Shown here: positions 17,676 to 28,725 of the stretch, piece after piece
How the letters are laid out: every line of letters begins with the position of its first letter
Position numbering within the stretch: position 1 is the stretch's first letter
NCBI RefSeq assembly: GCF_014205155.1
Contig: NZ_JACHMX010000001.1
Location: 4,526,001 to 4,590,000, forward strand
Direction of reading: 5' to 3'
DNA: 64,000 nucleotides
Source: Amycolatopsis umgeniensis
GTDB lineage: Bacteria > Actinomycetota > Actinomycetes > Mycobacteriales > Pseudonocardiaceae
The notes under the pieces: model-generated
Seen by the model: the letters and a program-made list of their open reading frames with translations, nothing else
Told to the model about the DNA's origin: nothing
Database searches by the model: none
Made by a program: the position numbers and the translations under genes

Positions 17676-18333
17676 CCCTGGAGCCGACCTTGGCCAGCCA
17701 GGAGGCGAAGTGCGGACACTGAGCCTTCAAACCTTCAACACCCAGGTCAGCGATCGCCAGCGGGCCTTCGAGCGTCTTCACGTAACCAGGGCAGTACCTC
17801 GCGAGGCGCTTCGAGGGCGCGTTCTTCGGGTCGTCGTTGACGAGTTCCGGCCCACCTGCTTCAGCACAGTCCTGCTTGATCCGCTCGGCCACGGCGGAAT
17901 CGTCACGAAGGTCCGCGAGCTGGTCTCCGGCGGCGAACACCCACGACTCCAGTTCGTGTTGCACGAGATGGGGGACGAACCGATGGTCGCCTATATCGGC
18001 TTTCAACGCTTCTTCGACGTGTTCGACCTTGGCGGTGGAGGTTCCCGGCGGGCGGGTGTCCATCCCAGGCGCGTCGACGGGAAAGCCGTAGTAGTCGAAC
18101 AGCGTCGTCAGCGTGGTGAGGTGTGCACTGGCGAGCAGTTCCTTGATCTCCCGTCGTAGCTTCGGCCACGACGTGACGCCACCTCGATAGGTCTTGGACG
18201 ACGTATGAGTGCGGACAGTCGAGTAGGTGAGGAACCAACCTTGACGCTGAAAGTGGCCGGAGAGCACGTCGCGGACGACGGTCGCCTCGGTCTGTCCTTC
18301 CACCAACAGGTGCAGACGCTTTTGATCAGGCAT
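17671..18333 (-). CDS. DUF4276 family protein (predicted TOPRIM-like nuclease partner)
   Basis: The product is a 220-residue DUF4276 protein: LLVEGQTEATVVRDVL at the N-terminus, LFDYYGFP (about 78-85) and LVQHELESWVFA (about 123-134). These acidic clusters match the TOPRIM-like metal site proposed for the family. The gene overlaps the upstream AAA ATPase by 8 bases and is surely coexpressed with it. ATPase + TOPRIM pairs (for example PARIS and AbiL-type modules) are known anti-phage systems; a defence role here is inference. Base composition looks a little less GC-extreme than that of its neighbours. Confidence 0.85.
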   Translation of the reverse strand: MPDQKRLHLLVEGQTEATVVRDVLSGHFQRQGWFLTYSTVRTHTSSKTYRGGVTSWPKLRREIKELLASAHLTTLTTLFDYYGFPVDAPGMDTRPPGTSTAKVEHVEEALKADIGDHRFVPHLVQHELESWVFAAGDQLADLRDDSAVAERIKQDCAEAGGPELVNDDPKNAPSKRLARYCPGYVKTLEGPLAIADLGVEGLKAQCPHFASWLAKVGSRA

Positions 18334-19453
18334 CGAGAACGCTGCCCAGCGATCCCGGCTGACCGCCGATGATGTTCTTCTCCCAGAGTTCGCCGAGCGA
18401 GTATTCGTCGAGCCAGTTCTCCAGGGCTGCCTGGTTCGGCCGGGTGAAGACCGAGTTCCCGTCTCGCTGTTCGACGACGATCAGGTCCTCTGCGGAGAAC
18501 TGGTTCATCAGCGTCACCGACTGAGTCGCGATCAGGACCTGACTGCGGGTCGAAGCCAAGCGCAGCATGTCCGCCAGCTGAACGATGGCCACCGGGTGCA
18601 GGCCGAGTTCCGGCTCGTCGAGGACGACGAGGGCGGGAAGCTCCGGCTGAAGCAACAACGTGGCCAAGCAGACGAAACGCAGTGTGCCGTCGGACATCTG
18701 ATTCGCCGAGAAGACGGTTTCGGAATTCTGCCGCTGCCAGCGGAGGAGGATGCGGTCGGTACTGTCCGGCTGGAGGACGAAGTCACGGAAGAACGGCGCG
18801 ACCAGCCGGATCGCGCCGACGATCCGGCGGTACGCGACCTTGTCCGCCCGGTTTTCGCTGTCCCGCAGTCGCAGCAGAACCGCGGCGATGTTCCCCGCGT
18901 CCGGCCGCAGCGCGAGATCGTCCGCGGTCGGAGTCAACCGCTTCACCGGCGCGTCGAAGCTGGTGTCGTGGAAGTGATAGACGCGGCAGCCTTGGAGCAA
19001 TTCGGTGATGTGCGAAGCCACCGACTTCGTACCGCGATCCTCGACCACGTCGTTGAGGCGGCTCTCCCGATGCCCGCGGCCGATCGATTTCGTCCACGGC
19101 TGGTCATGGTCAGGGCCATGGTACGAAATCACTTCTTCGTCGAAGATCAGTTCTTCGCCGGGCGCCGCCGCCAAATGGGCTTGATAGCTGTTGGGCGGGG
19201 CCTCCAGTTTGAGGCTGATCCGCAGGGTGTCGACGGCGTCGTTGAGCAGCGCGGACGCACCACCGTTGCGTCCCACGAACAGGTTCAACAGGTCTTCGCT
19301 GATCCTTCCCAACAACTCGAAGGCCTGGACGAAGTTGCTCTTGCCCGCGCCGTTCGCACCGATCAGCACGTTCATCGCGCCCAGTTCGACGCGCGCCGAA
19401 CGGATCGAGGTGAAGCCCTCGATCTCGATCGACGTCAACCGCTGTCGGGTCAT
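18326..19453 (-). CDS. AAA family ATPase (OLD/RecF-like), partner of DUF4276
   Basis: The product is a 375-residue SMC/RecF-type ATPase: IEIEGFTSI opening, Walker A GANGAGKS (32-39), ABC-like signature FSANQMSDGTLRF, Walker B LVVLDEPELGLHP and switch region LIATQSVTLMNQF. The C-terminal 50 residues (DEYSLGELWEKNIIGG) match ATPases that pair with DUF4276 proteins. ATG 19453 is chosen; GTG 19459 is possible and neither has a strong Shine-Dalgarno. It is the first gene of the two-gene cassette. In comparable systems the ATPase forms a cage or sensor that licenses the TOPRIM effector. No reverse transcriptase or HNH gene is nearby. Confidence 0.87.
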   Translation of the reverse strand: MTRQRLTSIEIEGFTSIRSARVELGAMNVLIGANGAGKSNFVQAFELLGRISEDLLNLFVGRNGGASALLNDAVDTLRISLKLEAPPNSYQAHLAAAPGEELIFDEEVISYHGPDHDQPWTKSIGRGHRESRLNDVVEDRGTKSVASHITELLQGCRVYHFHDTSFDAPVKRLTPTADDLALRPDAGNIAAVLLRLRDSENRADKVAYRRIVGAIRLVAPFFRDFVLQPDSTDRILLRWQRQNSETVFSANQMSDGTLRFVCLATLLLQPELPALVVLDEPELGLHPVAIVQLADMLRLASTRSQVLIATQSVTLMNQFSAEDLIVVEQRDGNSVFTRPNQAALENWLDEYSLGELWEKNIIGGQPGSLGSVLDA

Positions 19454-19510
19454 GCGCACAGCTTAGGCAATCGTCCGGGAAAGTTGACGATTCGCCGGTT
19501 CGTGCATGTC

Positions 19511-19539
19511 ACCGCATCCAGAGGACTAAATGCGTCAGG
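19511..19539. repeat. right copy of the 29-bp direct repeat
   Basis: Matches 17647-17675 at 28 of 29 bases. Unlike the left copy, it has no inverted arm beside it. It lies immediately past, and includes, the stop codon of the CitE-like gene, just as the left copy does for DUF4276. Confidence 0.85.
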
Positions 19540-20389
19540 TGCCGATCGCCTCGGCGAGCGCCAGGATCCGCCGCGCGTTGTCCACGTGCAGGTTTTCGAT
19601 CATCCGCCCGTCCACGGTCACGACGCCCTGCCCGGCCGCCTGGGCCTCCTCGAACGCAGAGATGATCTTGCGCGACCGCTCGATCTCCTTCTCGGACGGC
19701 GCGAAGATCCGGTTGCACGGCTCCAGTTGCGTCGGGTGGATCAACGTCTTGCCGTCGAAGCCGAACTGGCGCCCTTGCAGGCATTCCGCCTCGAAGCCTT
19801 CGAGGTCCTTCACGTCGTTGTAGACGCCGTCGAGGATCGCCTTGCCGGTCGCCCGCGCGGCCAACAGCGCCAGCGAAAGCCCGCCCAGCAGCGGCGCGCG
19901 GCCGGGGACGAACTCGGCGTGCAGTTCCTTCGCGAGGTCGTTCGTGCCCATGACCAGCACGGTCAGCCGTTCGGACGCCGACGCGATCTCCTCGGCGTGC
20001 AGCATCGCGACCGGGGTTTCGACCATCGCCCAGATTTTCGTGTGCTCCGGCGCGCCGCCGAGTTCCAGCGCGCGCTCGATGTTGTGCACCTCGGCGGCGG
20101 AGTTCACCTTCGGGACCACGATCGCGGCCGGACCCGCCTGCGCGGCGGCGCGGAGGTCGGCGTCGTGCCATTCGGTGTCGAGGCCGTTCACGCGGATGGT
20201 CACCTCGCGTTTGCCGTACTCCTTCGACGAAGCGGCGGCGCAGACCCGCTCACGGGCGGCTTCTTTCGCGTCGGGCGCGACGGCGTCTTCGAGGTCGAGG
20301 ATGAGCGCGTCCGCGTCGAGCGTCTTCGCCTTTTCCAGCGCTCTTTCGTTGGCGCCGGGCATGTAGAGGACGGAACGTCGGGGATTCAT
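19535..20389 (-). CDS. HpcH/HpaI aldolase/citrate lyase (CitE)-family protein, possible malyl-CoA thioesterase/CoA-ester lyase
   Basis: The product is a 284-residue TIM-barrel protein of the CitE family: [66 protein letters not shown] and GTNDLAKEL, with metal-binding Glu/Asp of the LDLEDAV and VETP blocks. There are no CitD/CitF genes nearby, so it is not a citrate lyase subunit. It overlaps the larger malyl-CoA-lyase-like gene by 4 bases. In ethylmalonyl-CoA-pathway bacteria a second, smaller paralogue acts as (3S)-malyl-CoA thioesterase, which would suit this pair. Confidence 0.82.
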   Translation of the reverse strand: MNPRRSVLYMPGANERALEKAKTLDADALILDLEDAVAPDAKEAARERVCAAASSKEYGKREVTIRVNGLDTEWHDADLRAAAQAGPAAIVVPKVNSAAEVHNIERALELGGAPEHTKIWAMVETPVAMLHAEEIASASERLTVLVMGTNDLAKELHAEFVPGRAPLLGGLSLALLAARATGKAILDGVYNDVKDLEGFEAECLQGRQFGFDGKTLIHPTQLEPCNRIFAPSEKEIERSRKIISAFEEAQAAGQGVVTVDGRMIENLHVDNARRILALAEAIGT

Positions 20390-21456
20390 GCGGAAGTCTC
20401 CTTACCGGCCGCGTCGTAGGCGGCGGCGAGTTCGGGGTCGTCGGCGGCCAGGGCGTCGGCGAGTTCGGCGACCACCCGGCACTGCTTCACCGAGGCGTCG
20501 TCCTGCATCTTCCCGTCGATCATCACGGCACCGGTGCCGTCACCCATCGCGGCGATCACGCGCCGCGCCCAAGCCACGTCTTCAGGGGAAGGCGAGAACA
20601 CCTTCTTGGCGATGTCGATCTGCACCGGGTGCAGGCTCCAGGCACCCACGCAGCCGAGCAGGAACGCGTTGCGGAACTGGTCTTCGCAGGCCACGACGTC
20701 GCGGATGTCGCCGAACGGCCCGTAATACGGCAGGATCCCGTTCGCCGCGCAGGCGTCGACCATCCGCGCGACGGTGTAGTGCCACAGGTCCTGCTGATAC
20801 GTCGTGCGTCCCTCGTTCAGGTCTTCACCGACCGGATCGGTGCGCACCAGGTAACCGGGGTGCCCGCCACCCACCCGGGTGGTCTTCATCCGGCGGCTCG
20901 CGGCGAGGTCGGCCGGGCCGAGCGAGATGCCCTGCATCCGGGGGCTCGCGCCGGCGATCTCCTCGACGTTCGCGACGCCGCTGGCGGTTTCCAGGATCGC
21001 GTGCACCAGCAGCGGTTTCGTCAGTCCCGCCCGCGCTTCGAGCTGCGCGAGGAGCCTGTCGACGTAGTGGATGTCCTGCGCGCCTTCGACCTTCGGCACC
21101 ATGATCACGTCGAGTTTGTCGCCGATCTCGGTGACCAGCGTGATCAGGTCGTCGAGCACCCACGGCGAGTCGAGGCTGTTGACGCGGGTCCACAGCTGCG
21201 TCTTGCCGAGGTCGGTCGCCTTCGCGATGGAGACCAGCCCGTTCCGCGCGGCCACCTTGCGGTCGGCGCGCACGGCGTCCTCGAGATTCCCGAGCAGGAC
21301 GTCGACCTTCTTGGCGAGGTCCGGGACCTTGGCCGCCATCTTTTCGTTGCCGGGGTCGAAGAAGTGGATCATCCGCGAAGGAGGCACGGGGATCTGGCGG
21401 AGCGGTTCCGGCGCCCCCACCGCGAGCGGGGCGAAGAAATCCTTCGGCGAACGCAT
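20386..21456 (-). CDS. L-malyl-CoA/beta-methylmalyl-CoA lyase-like protein
   Basis: The product has 356 residues, starting at ATG 21456 behind GGAGG. It has CitE-family blocks ([62 protein letters not shown]) plus the longer inserts and C-terminus of malyl-CoA lyases ([44 protein letters not shown]). It would split malyl-CoA or methylmalyl-CoA to glyoxylate plus acyl-CoA. It is first in an operon with the smaller paralogue and divergent from the kinase genes. Confidence 0.83.
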   Translation of the reverse strand: MRSPKDFFAPLAVGAPEPLRQIPVPPSRMIHFFDPGNEKMAAKVPDLAKKVDVLLGNLEDAVRADRKVAARNGLVSIAKATDLGKTQLWTRVNSLDSPWVLDDLITLVTEIGDKLDVIMVPKVEGAQDIHYVDRLLAQLEARAGLTKPLLVHAILETASGVANVEEIAGASPRMQGISLGPADLAASRRMKTTRVGGGHPGYLVRTDPVGEDLNEGRTTYQQDLWHYTVARMVDACAANGILPYYGPFGDIRDVVACEDQFRNAFLLGCVGAWSLHPVQIDIAKKVFSPSPEDVAWARRVIAAMGDGTGAVMIDGKMQDDASVKQCRVVAELADALAADDPELAAAYDAAGKETSA

Positions 21457-21574
21457 CGTTCCTCCATCGCAACGGGCTAAGTGACCGACGAGTAACCCTA
21501 AACCCGGAAGGCGGGGAACCGCTGCGGCGCAGCTCACCTCCAAGGGGACACGATCGGGAATCGCGGAGGAATCT

Positions 21575-23784
<2,210 letters not shown>

Positions 23785-23788
<4 letters not shown>

Positions 23789-26052
23789 ACATTCAAGACG
23801 TGAATGACGAGTGGAGACTGCCTGGCTTCACCGAGATCGAGCAGCTGGGGACGGGAACCTTCGGCCGTGTGGTGCTCGCGCGCCAGGAAAACACCGGCCA
23901 CGTCGTCGCGATCAAGTACCTCTTCTCCCGCTTCGCCGCCGAGCCCGCCTATCTCGACGCGTTCCGTCAGGAGGCGCTGGCGCTGCACCGCGTCGTGAGC
24001 CCGCACGTCGTGAAGCTGTACGAGTTCTTCGAGACGCCGCAGGGCGCGGCGATCGTGATGGAGGCGATCAACGGCGTCTCCCTGCGTTCGGTGCTCCAGG
24101 CCGACGGCGCCCTCGAACCCGAAGCCGCGCTCGCGGTGCTCAAGGGTTCCTTGCTCGGGCTGGCCGCGGCGCACTCCGTCAACGTCGTGCACCGGGACTA
24201 CAAACCGGGCAACGTCCTCGTCGCCGACACCGGCGAGAGCAAACTGGTCGACTTCGGCACGGCCGTCCTCGCCGGCGAACGCGGCCCGTCCGTCGGCACC
24301 CCGGCGTACATGGCGCCCGAGCAGTGGTCGGGCGGACAGGCCACTCCCGCGACCGACGTCTACGCCGCGACCTGCGTGTTCTTCCAGTGCGTCGCCGGGC
24401 ACCGCCCGTATCAGGCCGACGACACCGAAGTGCTCCGCACGCTGCACGAACACGCGCCGATCCCGTTCGGCGAAGTCCCCCAGCCGGTGCACGAGATCGT
24501 CGCGTTGGGGATGGCGAAGGACCCGTCGAAACGGCCGGTCGACGCGCTCATGTTCGTCGCGGAGCTGGAACGCGTCGCCCGTGCGGGTTACGGCGAAGAC
24601 TGGGAACGCAAGGGCTGGTCACGGCTGGCGAAGGCGACCGGCCTCCTCGTCGCGGTGACGCCGCTGGCCCTGCTCGGGGCGGGGACGGCGGCCGCGCCCG
24701 GGGTCGCCGCCGCCGGAACGGGCGCGGTGGCCGCGTCGACCGGCGGGATCGCGGCCGGGCTGAAGGTCGCCATCGGCGTCGTCGCGGCGACGGCCGCGGT
24801 GGTCGGCTCGGTGGTCGTCTTCTCCGACGCGAGCACGCCACCGCCTTCGCCGCCGACCAGTCAGCAGGCCGTCGCGCTCAAGGTCGCCATGAAAACCCGC
24901 ACGGGCACGGTGCCCGGCACGAACCTGCCCTACCGCGGCGACTTCCCGGAGGTCACCGGGTCACCCGATCAGATCTGGCTGAAGCGGGTCAACGACGCGC
25001 TGACGGCGCCGATCGACGAGTGGAACCGCAAGACCGGCCCCGGCGCCGCCAAACTGGAGCCGGAACGCGGCCCGTACGCCCTCCTCACGAAGGCCGAAGT
25101 GCGCTCGCAGAACGAGCGGTACCTCTCGGTGCGCTACACGCACGATCTCGAGAACAAACCGCATCCGACCTGGAGTTACGGTCGCGCCACGGTGACCATC
25201 GACCTGAAGGAGGGCAGGGCGCTCACCCCCGCCGAACTGTTCGCCCCCGGGGCCTTTTCGGACGACGGCCTGGGAAAGCTCGCCGAGCGGATCTGGCCCG
25301 ATCAGGAGCAGTGCGGACCCGTCAACGCCCCGTTCCCGTACCGGCCCCTCAAGGCGGCGGACCTCACCGACGACCGCAAGGTGTGGCTCGCCTTCACCCC
25401 GGCGGCCGTCGAGATCACCGCCAGTCTGACCGACCTCGGCTTCTCCACCGCCTGCGGCGTCCAGGACTACACGCTGCCCTACGACAAGGTGGCCGATCTC
25501 CTGAACCCCGACCTCGTCGCGGGCGTGACAGGCGGGAAACCGCTGAAAGGCACCGCGCCCGCGCAGGGATTCATCGATGTCCCGGTCGGCGCGCTGACAC
25601 TGCACCTGCCGCCGGACTGGTCCGTGCGGGCACAGGGGCTGGAGAAGGTGCTCGTCGCCCCGGGCTGCCCGGACCCGAAGAAATACTTCAACTGCAAGTA
25701 CGTCCTCGTCACGGACAACACGAAGGAATCCGCGGAGCAGCCGACATACCGGCCCGGGGGTTTCTACCGGCGCAGCGCGGGCGGCCGGGCCTGCAACGCC
25801 GCCGGCCGCAAGGACCTCCGCCAAGAGGGTGACGCGGCGCGGACGACTTCCGCCACCGCACCGGTGGGCGGGGCGACGGCGACCTATGAGGAGTGGACGG
25901 TCCAGTGTGTTCCTCGTGGACAGAGCGGTGGAGCCGGCGAGATCTCGGTGACACAGAGGATCTGGTTCCTTGCGGAGAAGCAGATCGTCGTGATGGACGA
26001 ATGGCGCACACCCGGGGTCGATGAGCTTCTCCGGTCGGCGACCGTCGGATGA
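23785..26052 (+). CDS. membrane Ser/Thr protein kinase, second of a tandem pair
   Basis: The product has 755 residues. GTG 23785 overlaps the upstream stop (GTGA) and GAGG lies 10 bases before it; GTG 23779 is the alternative. The kinase domain mirrors its neighbour: LGTGTFGRVV, HRDYKPGN, VDFGTAV and VGTPAYMAPEQWSGG, with the shared stretch PATDVYAATCVFFQCVAGH. A membrane segment near residues 285-345 precedes a diverged outer domain. The kinase parts are far more alike than the outer parts, suggesting one intracellular output with two different sensors. Confidence 0.9.
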
Positions 26053-26406
26053 CCCCGACCTGCGATGGTCCACAGTGGAATGACTATTCACTGGGCCGAA
26101 TGGCCTAGCATTTTGCTTCCGTTGCCACGCCACTGTTCGGTGGTGGTCGGTTCGTACCGGTGACCGTTCGGAGACGCCCGGTAACACCACTTACCTCCGT
26201 TCTCACTCGGTTGGCGGCACGGTCGGACTGAAGTCCGACGACCGCCTACCGACCGGTCACCGATGACAAGGTGCCGTCGATCGCAGCCACTCGCGTTGTC
26301 CGGCGCCCCGGCGTCCCCGCCCTGTTAGACAGGTCATGTGCCGCTTCCACCGAGGTGGCACGGGGATGAAGGACCTTAGGGAAACCAGGTTCGAAGGAGG
26401 CGGAAC
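26053..26406. other. 354-base gene-free leader with a strong hairpin
   Basis: No gene is supported here. A perfect 8-bp hairpin GTCGGACT (26222-26229)/AGTCCGAC (26232-26239) and the motif TCCACAGTGGA (26069-26079) stand out. The 3' end carries GAAGGAGG, the Shine-Dalgarno of the next gene. A long 5' leader with regulatory structure is possible, but no riboswitch class is recognised. Confidence 0.45.
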
Positions 26407-27057
26407 GTGGCGGCTACACCGAATATGGAGAGCTCGACGGTCGCCGGTGGCGCGAAGCGCAGCCGGTCACTGCCGAGCCGGGTGGTGCCGCCGATCGAAC
26501 TGCCCGCGAGCGTCGAGGAGCTTTCGCGCAAGGCCGCCGCCCTGCTCGGCTGGAACGGCATCGTGTTGCCGGAGACCACCGTGCTCGGCCGCAAGATCTG
26601 CGTGGTCGCCCGGCTCCGTACCGACGTGCACGCGGAGCGCATCGCGATGGGCATGGGTCCCGTCGTCGATCGCGCCACCGTCGACACCTGGACTTGGCCA
26701 GAGCTGGCCGCGACCGCACCCGCGCCGGCCGCCGAGATCATCGGCGTCCTCGCGGTCGCCCGGCACTGGCGCACCGCGATGGCCTCCGCGGTCCCGTTCG
26801 CACGGTACGGCGAGGCCGCGATGGTGCTCCCATCGCCAGCCGTACTGACGGAAGACTACGTCGGCAACTGTCTGCCGCGTGCCCGCGCCTACGGGCTCGC
26901 CATCGTCGCCGCCGACCCCAACGCGGTGACCGACCTCGACCTCGAGGGCCACAACGAGCGCATGATCCTGGACGAGGACCCGGTTTCGCGCCTGGTCAAC
27001 GAGATCGTCTACGACCAGCTGCTGCGCGGCACCGAGCTCCCTGCCGAAGTGGACTGA
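26407..27057 (+). CDS. conserved actinobacterial protein of unknown function
   Basis: The product has 216 residues and starts at GTG 26407 with GGAGG at 26396-26400. It has no signal peptide or membrane helix. An unstructured N-terminus (about 1-35) leads into a mixed alpha/beta body: ASVEELSRKAAALLGWNGIVL, then RHWRTAMASAVPFARYGEAA, and an acidic tail (LEGHNERMILDEDPVSRLV). I do not recognise the family. The good start signal and even codon use argue that it is real. Confidence 0.7.
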   Translation: MAATPNMESSTVAGGAKRSRSLPSRVVPPIELPASVEELSRKAAALLGWNGIVLPETTVLGRKICVVARLRTDVHAERIAMGMGPVVDRATVDTWTWPELAATAPAPAAEIIGVLAVARHWRTAMASAVPFARYGEAAMVLPSPAVLTEDYVGNCLPRARAYGLAIVAADPNAVTDLDLEGHNERMILDEDPVSRLVNEIVYDQLLRGTELPAEVD

Positions 27058-27076
27058 ACGCACTACCCTCGGGCGT

Positions 27077-27727
27077 ATGCGAGTCGTCATTGCGGGTGGA
27101 CACGGACAGATCGCGCTGAAACTGGAGAAACTCCTCGCCGAGCGCGGTGATCAGGCGGTCGGGATCGTGCGCAATCCCGATCACGTCGCCGACCTCGAGG
27201 CGATCGGTGCCGAAGCCGTCGTCCTCGATCTGGAAAAGTCCGATGTGGACGCCGTGGCCAAGGTGCTCGACGGTGCCGATGCGGCGATCTTCGCCGCGGG
27301 AGCCGGGCCCGGCAGTGGCACCGCTCGCAAGGACACTGTGGACAGAGCCGCCGCGGAACTCTTCGCGGCGGCCTCCGAACGAGCGGGCGCGCGGCGGCAT
27401 ATCCAGGTCGGCTCCATGGGGGCCGACAAATGGGAGACCGCGGACGTCCCGGACGATTTCCGGATCTACCTCAAGGCCAAGAAAGCGGCCGAGGACGATC
27501 TTCGCGCCCGCGATCTCGAGTGGACGATCCTGCGGCCGGGGCAGCTCACCGACGACGAAGGCACCGGCGAGATCCTGATCGCCGAATCCACCGGACGCGG
27601 ACCCATTCCCCGTCAGGACGTCGCCGCTGTCCTCATCGCGTTGCTCGACAACCCGTCGACCGCGGGACGCGTCCTCGAAGCGATCTCGGGTGACACTGCT
27701 ATCTCTCAGGCTGTTTCCGCGCTCTGA
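27077..27727 (+). CDS. NAD(P)-binding atypical SDR (NAD(P)H-binding, YwnB/YtfG-like)
   Basis: The product has 216 residues and starts at ATG 27077. It has a Rossmann start MRVVIAGGHGQIALKLEKLL (glycine motif GGHGQIA), then VLDLEKSD, AAGAGPGSG, HIQVGSMGAD and WTILRPGQLTDD. This matches the NAD(P)H-binding PF13460 group, which often lacks the Tyr-x3-Lys dyad of classical SDRs. The likely role is a flavin/quinone-type reductase or stress-linked NADP sensor; no substrate can be assigned. It lies 20 bases after the unknown gene. Confidence 0.82.
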   Translation: MRVVIAGGHGQIALKLEKLLAERGDQAVGIVRNPDHVADLEAIGAEAVVLDLEKSDVDAVAKVLDGADAAIFAAGAGPGSGTARKDTVDRAAAELFAAASERAGARRHIQVGSMGADKWETADVPDDFRIYLKAKKAAEDDLRARDLEWTILRPGQLTDDEGTGEILIAESTGRGPIPRQDVAAVLIALLDNPSTAGRVLEAISGDTAISQAVSAL

Positions 27728-27777
27728 GGTTCTAGTGTGTGGACGTAATCCGTCAGTTAAGTGAACGGAGTAAGTCC

Positions 27778-28725
27778 TTGCGCGAGGACATCGCGGTCTT
27801 CAGCGGTAGCGCACATCCCGAGCTCGCCGAAGAGATCTGTACTCATCTCGGTGTCCCGCTGCATCCCGTGCGGGTGCAGCGGTTCGCCAACGACTGTCTC
27901 GAAGTCCAGCTCGAGGCGAACTGCCGCGAGCGCGACGTCTTCCTGATCCAGCCGCTGGTGCGGCCGGTGCAGGAAAACCTCGTCGAGCTGCTGCTGATGC
28001 TGGACGCCGCGCGGGGCGCGTCGGCGAAGCGGATCACCGTCGTCATGCCGCACTATTCGTATGCCCGTTCGGACAAAAAGGACGCGCCGCGGATCTCGAT
28101 CGGCGGCCGTCTCGTCGCGGACCTCATGGCGACCGCCGGCGCCGATCGCGTCCTCGCGATGACACTGCATTCGCCGCAGGTGCACGGCTTCTTCAGCGTC
28201 CCGGTCGATCATCTGCACGCCCTGCAGGAGCTGGCCGCGCACTTCCGCCAGTACGACCTCTCCGCGACGACGGTGGTCTCGCCGGATCTCGGCAACGCCA
28301 AGGAGGCCGCGCATTTCGCCCGGCTGCTCGGAGTCCAGGTCGCCGCGGGCGCGAAGCAGCGCTTCGCCGACGACAGGGTCGAGATCAGCTCGGTGATCGG
28401 TGAGATCACCGGTCGCGACGTGATCGTCCTCGACGACGAGATCGCCAAGGGCAGCACGGTGATCGAGCTGCTTTCCAAACTGCGGGAGCTGAAGCCGCGC
28501 TCGATCCGCGTCGCCTGTACGCACGGGTTGTTCTCCAGCGGCGCGCTGAAGCGGATCGGCGGCCAGCCGGACGTGCTGGAGGTCGTCTGCACGAATACGG
28601 TGCCGATCCCGCCGGAGGAGCAGGGCCCGAAGCTGAAGGTCCTGTCGATCGCGCCCGCGCTGGCGGAGGCGATGCGGAGGATCCACAACGGCGAGTCGGT
28701 CAGCGCGCTGTTCGATCCCGCTTAA
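27778..28725 (+). CDS. ribose-phosphate pyrophosphokinase-like protein (divergent)
   Basis: This protein should make PRPP from ribose-5-phosphate and ATP. TTG 27778 is preferred (GGAG 7 bases upstream; product opens MREDIAVFSGSAHPELAEEI as in the family); GTG 27739 is an alternative adding 13 residues. Conserved parts are the ATP loop SDKKDAPRISIGGRLVADL, HSPQVHGFF and VVSPDLGNAKEAAHFARLL. The PRPP loop reads IVLDDEIAKGSTVIE instead of the usual VDDMIDTAGT, and the flexible loop is GAKQRFADDR rather than KRR-type. It may be a secondary, specialised synthetase. Confidence 0.85.
   Translation: MREDIAVFSGSAHPELAEEICTHLGVPLHPVRVQRFANDCLEVQLEANCRERDVFLIQPLVRPVQENLVELLLMLDAARGASAKRITVVMPHYSYARSDKKDAPRISIGGRLVADLMATAGADRVLAMTLHSPQVHGFFSVPVDHLHALQELAAHFRQYDLSATTVVSPDLGNAKEAAHFARLLGVQVAAGAKQRFADDRVEISSVIGEITGRDVIVLDDEIAKGSTVIELLSKLRELKPRSIRVACTHGLFSSGALKRIGGQPDVLEVVCTNTVPIPPEEQGPKLKVLSIAPALAEAMRRIHNGESVSALFDPA

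Noticed and set aside
17671..19453. Retron or Gabija/Septu system
   Set aside because: No reverse transcriptase, UvrD-type helicase or HNH gene is present; the partner is DUF4276, so only an ATPase/TOPRIM-like assignment is justified.
19535..20389. Citrate lyase beta subunit
   Set aside because: The fold is right, but acyl-carrier, alpha-subunit and ligase genes are missing; pairing with a malyl-CoA-lyase-like gene fits better.
26053..26406. ydaO/c-di-AMP or other known riboswitch
   Set aside because: Hairpins exist but the conserved core motifs of the classes I know are absent.
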